Below are positions 6,920-9,935 of a DNA stretch of 9,935 nt, one piece after another. A program made the translations under genes and the position numbers. The DNA is from Oxalobacteraceae bacterium. Lineage in GTDB: Bacteria; Pseudomonadota; Gammaproteobacteria; Burkholderiales; Burkholderiaceae_D. The notes beneath the pieces are model-generated. The model worked only from the letters and a program-made list of their open reading frames with translations, did no database searches and had not been told where the DNA came from. How positions within the stretch are numbered: the first letter of the stretch is position 1; each line of letters opens with the position of its first letter. The stretch lies in assembly GCA_947446335.1 (NCBI GenBank), contig CANFGA010000069.1, positions 1 through 9,935 on the forward strand, in the 5' to 3' direction.

Positions 6920-7207
6920 ATGTCTTGCAAGCCGTTCAAGGCAGACCATGATGCCGCTCAACTTCAACGTCTCACACTCTATCTGATGAATAATCTGTTG
7001 CAAGAAATGCTGTTTTGTAATTTCATGCTCACCTGTGAATCACACGGCTGCCGTGAATTCTTCGAGTTCGACGAGGTGGCTGCTGATCCGATCGATGCAT
7101 GGTCGATCAGGGCTGCGGCCGTGGCCCAGAGCGATGGATGGGTGATCGGTCATACGGGCCTGGTCAAGTGCCCGAAATGCGCCGCAGCTGCGCTTGAAAG
7201 CCGGTGA
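6920..7207 (+). CDS. Small cysteine-rich protein, probable zinc ribbon
   Basis: I do not recognise this 95-residue protein as a named family. It has six cysteines: Cys3, Cys33, Cys39, Cys44, Cys84 and Cys87. The arrangement CESHGC (39-44), then a spacer with DGWVIGH, then CPKC (84-87), looks like a treble-clef or zinc-ribbon site with two cysteine pairs about 40 residues apart. Similar C-x4-C ... W ... CP-x-C architectures occur in small bacterial and phage proteins of unknown role. The N-terminal part (about 10-36) is predicted to be helical with hydrophobic residues (LYLMNNLLQEMLFCNFML). No signal peptide is seen, so it is probably cytoplasmic. It stands alone, with its own upstream region and a very strong ribosome site, divergent from the acyltransferase gene. 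A function in nucleic-acid or protein binding is only a guess. Confidence 0.7.
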   Translation: MSCKPFKADHDAAQLQRLTLYLMNNLLQEMLFCNFMLTCESHGCREFFEFDEVAADPIDAWSIRAAAVAQSDGWVIGHTGLVKCPKCAAAALESR

Positions 7208-7228
7208 GCGGCTGAAAATCGGTTCGCA

Positions 7229-7257
7229 TCGCCATCCCCGCTGCCAGGCGCTACAAT
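7229..7257 (+). promoter_or_regulatory. Candidate promoter of the hydrolase transcript
   Basis: TCGCCA (7229-7234; 4 of 6 to the -35 consensus) and TACAAT (7252-7257; 5 of 6 to the -10 consensus) are separated by 17 bases. Initiation near 7264 would give a leader of about 120 bases before the hydrolase start, which includes the tiny reading frames at 7298-7392. Confidence 0.4.
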
Positions 7258-7335
7258 CGATGCTGAAAAAACATAATCACGCGCGCTATCATCGCCGATG
7301 CCATCCTGGTGGGGCGGCGCCATGGAGACCTTGAA

Positions 7336-7392
7336 ATGAACGATATCCAATTGAACCAGCGCATCCACGCTCTGGCCGCCGCGCATGAATAA
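7336..7392 (+). CDS. Possible 18-residue leader peptide overlapping the hydrolase start
   Basis: An ATG with GGAG (7324-7327) 8 bases upstream opens an 18-codon frame, MNDIQLNQRIHALAAAHE. It ends at TAA 7390-7392, inside the first codons of the hydrolase (ATG at 7385), so the two frames overlap by 8 bases. The hydrolase has no Shine-Dalgarno of its own in the preceding GC-rich stretch, so re-initiation from this frame could supply its ribosomes. A still shorter frame, MPSWWGGAMETLK (7298-7339), ends at this ATG in an ATGA overlap. These short frames could equally be chance, or the hydrolase may start elsewhere. Confidence 0.35.
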   Translation: MNDIQLNQRIHALAAAHE

Positions 7393-8545
7393 GCCTGCAG
7401 CCACTGCGGACTTGACACCCGCTGCCAGCTCACCCTTGCTGTTCGAAGAACGCGCCTGCGCCAACGGGATGCGCATCGCGATCGCGACGCTGGATGCGCC
7501 CAGATCGCTGCATGCATTGAATCTGGAGATGATCCGTCTGCTGGACGATGCATTGCAGCGCTGGGCCGTGGATCCCTTGGTTGCCTGTGTGGTGCTGCAG
7601 TCGAGCACAGACAAGGCGTTTTGCGCCGGCGGCGATGTGCGCAGCCTGCGCCAGGCGGTGCTGGACCATCCGGATCAATGGCCAAACGCGCAAGCGCTTG
7701 CTTTTTTCAGCGACGAATACCGGCTCGACCATCGGATTCATACTTATGCCAAGCCGTTGCTGGTGTGGGGCGGCGGCATCGTCATGGGCGGCGGCCTGGG
7801 CTTGATGGCGGGCGCCAGCCACCGTGTGGTGACCGAAACGACGCGCATCGCGATGCCGGAAATTTCGATCGGCCTGTTTCCGGACGTGGGCGGCAGCTGG
7901 TTCTTGCCGCGCATGCCGGGCCGGATCGGCCTGTTTCTCGGCTTGACCGGCGCCGCGCTCAATGCGCACGATGCGATGTTTACCGGCTTGGCCGATTATT
8001 TTCTGCCGCAACAGCAGCGCGTTGCGCTGATCGATGCCTTGTGCGCGCTGGACTGGCGCTCAGTCATTCCAGCCAATCACCTGTTGCTGGATCGAAAGCT
8101 GCGCGCGATACAGGCGCCGGCCGCTCTATTGCCGGACTCGCCAGTGCGCACGCATTTCGACGAGATCGCTTCGATGACGGCCTCGCGCGACTTGGCTGAA
8201 GTGGTCGATGCGATCGTCGGCTATGGCGGCACCGCGGCGTGGCTGCAGCGCGCTGCGCAAGCGCTGGCGTGCGGATCGCCGTCGTCGGCTGCGTTGACGT
8301 GGGCCTTGCGCGAGCGCACACGCCACCTGAGCCTGGCCGACGTGTTTCGTCTCGAATTGATTGTCGCCTTGCGCTGCTGCGCCGCGCCCGATTTTTCCGA
8401 AGGCGTGCGCGCGCTGCTGGTCGAAAAGGACAATGCACCGCAGTGGTGCCCGGGTACCTTGGCTGGCGTCGACGGTGCCGCTATCGCGCAGTTTTTCGAG
8501 GCGCCGTGGCCCGCAGATCAGCATCCGCTGGCTGATCTGGCTTGA
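7385..8545 (+). CDS. 3-hydroxyisobutyryl-CoA hydrolase-like enoyl-CoA hydratase/isomerase family protein
   Basis: This 386-residue crotonase-superfamily enzyme most likely removes CoA from 3-hydroxyisobutyryl-CoA in valine breakdown, in the cytoplasm. The oxyanion-hole blocks are FCAGGDVRSL at 79-88 and VWGGGIVMGGGLGLMAGASH at 127-146. MPEISIGLFPDVGG follows, with Glu159 and Asp167 at the positions of the catalytic acids of human HIBCH. The C-terminal part has LSLADVFRLE and FSEGVRALLVEKDNAPQW, which are typical of the hydrolase subgroup (ECH_2) rather than of plain hydratases (about 260 residues). The start at 7385 gives an N-terminal extension of about 15 residues before LLFEERACANGMRIA; no ribosome site precedes it. 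No other valine genes are adjacent. The last 65 bases overlap metR tail to tail. A hydratase acting on another branched acyl-CoA is the main alternative. Confidence 0.87.
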   Translation: MNKPAATADLTPAASSPLLFEERACANGMRIAIATLDAPRSLHALNLEMIRLLDDALQRWAVDPLVACVVLQSSTDKAFCAGGDVRSLRQAVLDHPDQWPNAQALAFFSDEYRLDHRIHTYAKPLLVWGGGIVMGGGLGLMAGASHRVVTETTRIAMPEISIGLFPDVGGSWFLPRMPGRIGLFLGLTGAALNAHDAMFTGLADYFLPQQQRVALIDALCALDWRSVIPANHLLLDRKLRAIQAPAALLPDSPVRTHFDEIASMTASRDLAEVVDAIVGYGGTAAWLQRAAQALACGSPSSAALTWALRERTRHLSLADVFRLELIVALRCCAAPDFSEGVRALLVEKDNAPQWCPGTLAGVDGAAIAQFFEAPWPADQHPLADLA

Positions 8546-9428
8546 TTGTGCGCGCCAGATCGACGAAGGCGGCCAGATAATCGAGCGCCTGGTCGCTCTC
8601 GTTCTCTCGCACGCCTAGAAAGATCTGTTTCGCGATGCCCTGCGGCCCCAGGCGCACCGGGGCGATCGCCATCTGGTGCGCATATTCGTCCACCAGCCAG
8701 CGCGGCAACGCGGCCACGCCGCGCCCGGCGGCCACCATTTGCAGCATGATGTCGGTGGTTTCCATCGTCTTGTGTTTTCTGGGCGCGCAACCGGCCGGCA
8801 ACAAGAATTGCTGGTAAATGTCGAGGCGCTCGATCTCGACCGGATAAGTGATCAAGGTTTCCGCGGCCAGTTGCTCCGGCAGCACGAACGGCAGGGCGGC
8901 TAGAGGATGGTGGCTGGCCACGACCAGCACCTGTTCATAATCGAACACCGGCTCGAAGCGCAGTCCGCTCTTGTGCAGTGGATCGGGCGTGACCAGGATG
9001 TCGATATCGTAGCCAAACAGCGCTTTCATGCCGCCGAACTGGAATTTTTGCTTGACGTCGACATCGACATCGGGCCAGTCGTGCAGGTAAGGCGCAACCA
9101 CCTTCAGCAGCCACCGGTAGCAGGGATGGCATTCCATTCCTATACGCAAGATGCCGCGCTGGCCCGCCGCATACTGGCTCACGATGCGCTCGGCGTGTTC
9201 CATTTGCGGCAAGATCCGGTTTGCCAGACTCAGCAAATACTGGCCGGCTTGCGTCAGGCGCACGCTGCGTCCTTCCCGTTTCCAGACCGGGGTACCGAGT
9301 TGCCATTCTATTTTCTTGATCGTGTGGCTGAGCGCCAATTGCGTCAGGCACAGCACGTCGGCGGCCGCGGTCAAGGATCCCTGGCGGTCGACTTCGCGGA
9401 TCACGGTCAGGTGGTGGCGTTCCAGCAT
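8481..9428 (-). CDS. metR: Methionine biosynthesis regulator MetR (LysR family)
   Basis: This is a 315-residue LysR-type activator, almost the same length as E. coli MetR (317). The helix-turn-helix lies at about residues 17-41 (GSLTAAADVLCLTQLALSHT). The effector domain carries the MetR-specific block ECHPCYRWL at 99-107, DYDIL-like and DPLHKSGL motifs around 140-156, FDYEQVLVVASHHPLA at 162-177, TLITYPV at 191-197 and MVAAGRGVAALP at 231-242. In enterobacteria MetR binds homocysteine and activates metE, metH and others. The divergent metE gene next to it confirms the assignment. The start codon fits the family N-terminus, yet no Shine-Dalgarno is visible ahead of it, so translation is probably weak or leader-dependent. 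The C-terminal 20 or so residues are encoded within the 65 bp that overlap the convergent hydrolase gene. Confidence 0.93.
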   Translation of the reverse strand: MLERHHLTVIREVDRQGSLTAAADVLCLTQLALSHTIKKIEWQLGTPVWKREGRSVRLTQAGQYLLSLANRILPQMEHAERIVSQYAAGQRGILRIGMECHPCYRWLLKVVAPYLHDWPDVDVDVKQKFQFGGMKALFGYDIDILVTPDPLHKSGLRFEPVFDYEQVLVVASHHPLAALPFVLPEQLAAETLITYPVEIERLDIYQQFLLPAGCAPRKHKTMETTDIMLQMVAAGRGVAALPRWLVDEYAHQMAIAPVRLGPQGIAKQIFLGVRENESDQALDYLAAFVDLARTIKPDQPADADLRATAPRKTAR

Positions 9429-9525
9429 CGGTATGAATGAAAGTAATTGATTGATGAAATAATACCACTATTCCTCATGGATAGGCCTCGCTATGATGGC
9501 TGGATTCACTTCAGGAGTCATCTTC
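9429..9525. promoter_or_regulatory. metR-metE divergent control region
   Basis: This 97-bp AT-rich spacer separates the two start codons. For metE, TATGAT (9492-9497) is a good -10 with no clear -35, as expected for an activator-dependent promoter. AGGAG (9513-9517) lies 8 bases before the ATG. No exact TGAA-N5-TTCA MetR box is present. Possible operator pieces are TGAATGAA (9434-9441), TGAAATA (9455-9461) facing TATTCCTCA (9469-9477), and GGTAT (9430-9434) with ATACC (9462-9466) in inverted orientation. Confidence 0.6.
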
Positions 9526-9935
9526 ATGGTTACAACGCACAATCTCGGTTTCCCGCGCATCGGCGCCCAACGCGAATTGAAATTCGCGCTGGAAAACTAT
9601 TGGAAAGGACAATCATCGCGCGAGGAATTGATGCAGCAGGGTGCGGCTCTGCGCCAGCGCCACTGGCAGCAGCAAGCTGACCTTGGCCTCGATCTGGTGC
9701 CGGTCGGCGACTTCTCCTTTTATGACCAGGTGCTGGACATGAGCTTCATGCTGGGCAATATCCCGGCCCGGGTGCAAGGTGGCGACGATGCGTTCGATGA
9801 CTATTTTCGCGTCGCCCGCGGGCGCTCGGCCCACGATGGATCGAGCGCTTGCAGTGGCGTGCATGCCGGCGAGATGACCAAATGGTTCGATACCAACTAC
9901 CATTACATCGTGCCCGAATTCGAAGCGATCACCAC
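9526..9935 (+). CDS. metE: Cobalamin-independent methionine synthase MetE, 5' part
   Basis: The first 136 codons of the B12-independent methionine synthase (5-methyltetrahydropteroyltriglutamate-homocysteine methyltransferase), which makes methionine from homocysteine in the cytoplasm. The frame stays open past the window edge; full-length enzymes have about 750-770 residues. The N-terminal barrel motifs are clear: LGFPRIG at 7-13, RELK at 16-19 (folate-binding in the family), ENYWKG at 23-28, DLVPVGDFSFYD near 53-64 and EMTKWFDTNYHYIVPEF near 117-133. The catalytic zinc site lies in the C-terminal half and is not visible. The ATG is preceded by AGGAG at 8 bases. The divergent metR neighbour is the expected activator, with homocysteine as co-effector in characterised systems. 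Confidence 0.95.
   Translation, partial: MVTTHNLGFPRIGAQRELKFALENYWKGQSSREELMQQGAALRQRHWQQQADLGLDLVPVGDFSFYDQVLDMSFMLGNIPARVQGGDDAFDDYFRVARGRSAHDGSSACSGVHAGEMTKWFDTNYHYIVPEFEAIT

Noticed and set aside
7199..7213. Hairpin AGCCG/CGGCT at the end of the small cysteine-rich gene as a terminator
   Set aside because: Only 5 bp of stem and no T run follows.
7298..7339. The 13-codon frame with two adjacent Trp codons as a classical trp-type attenuator leader
   Set aside because: No alternative hairpins or U-run terminator follow it, and the downstream gene is not in tryptophan metabolism.
8907..9440. Plus-strand open frame opposite metR (177 codons)
   Set aside because: MetR identity is strong and the opposite frame has no ribosome site or recognisable domain.

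Overview
The window looks like chromosomal DNA of a betaproteobacterium. The protein families, the moderately high GC content, the frequent TTG leucine codons and TACAAT-type -10 elements suggest Burkholderiales, probably near Oxalobacteraceae. The taxon is an inference from general similarity. No rRNA, tRNA, CRISPR array, insertion sequence, phage gene or attachment site was seen.

Layout, left to right. (1) Positions 1-1621 hold the end of dctQ and all of dctM, the two membrane subunits of a C4-dicarboxylate TRAP transporter, with a 4-base ATGA overlap. A three-copy 14-bp tandem repeat covers the dctM stop and runs into a strong hairpin terminator. (2) A LysR-type regulator (1718-2614, minus strand) is divergent from a membrane-anchored, FMN-binding stand-alone glutamate synthase domain protein (2825-4525). 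The 210-bp gap between them carries a perfect 10-bp palindrome inside a T-N11-A motif. (3) A large acyltransferase-3/SGNH fusion protein (4632-6563, minus strand) is divergent, across a 356-bp non-coding region, from a 95-residue cysteine-rich protein with a probable zinc-ribbon site (6920-7207). (4) A 3-hydroxyisobutyryl-CoA hydrolase-like gene (7385-8545) is preceded by tiny overlapping reading frames. Its 3' end overlaps the 3' end of the convergent metR by 65 bp. (5) metR (8481-9428, minus strand) is divergent from metE (9526 to the window edge), the classical regulator/target pair for cobalamin-independent methionine synthesis.

Functionally this is a mosaic of small independent units: dicarboxylate uptake, an uncharacterised flavoprotein with its likely regulator, cell-surface polysaccharide or lipid acylation, valine degradation, and methionine biosynthesis. 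Only dctQM and metR/metE form clearly linked pathways. No defence system, secondary-metabolite cluster or other plainly new multi-gene system was found. The best leads are the translationally stacked short frames before the hydrolase, the stand-alone GOGAT-domain protein with its LysR neighbour, the orphan zinc-ribbon protein, and the tandem repeat and terminator after dctM.
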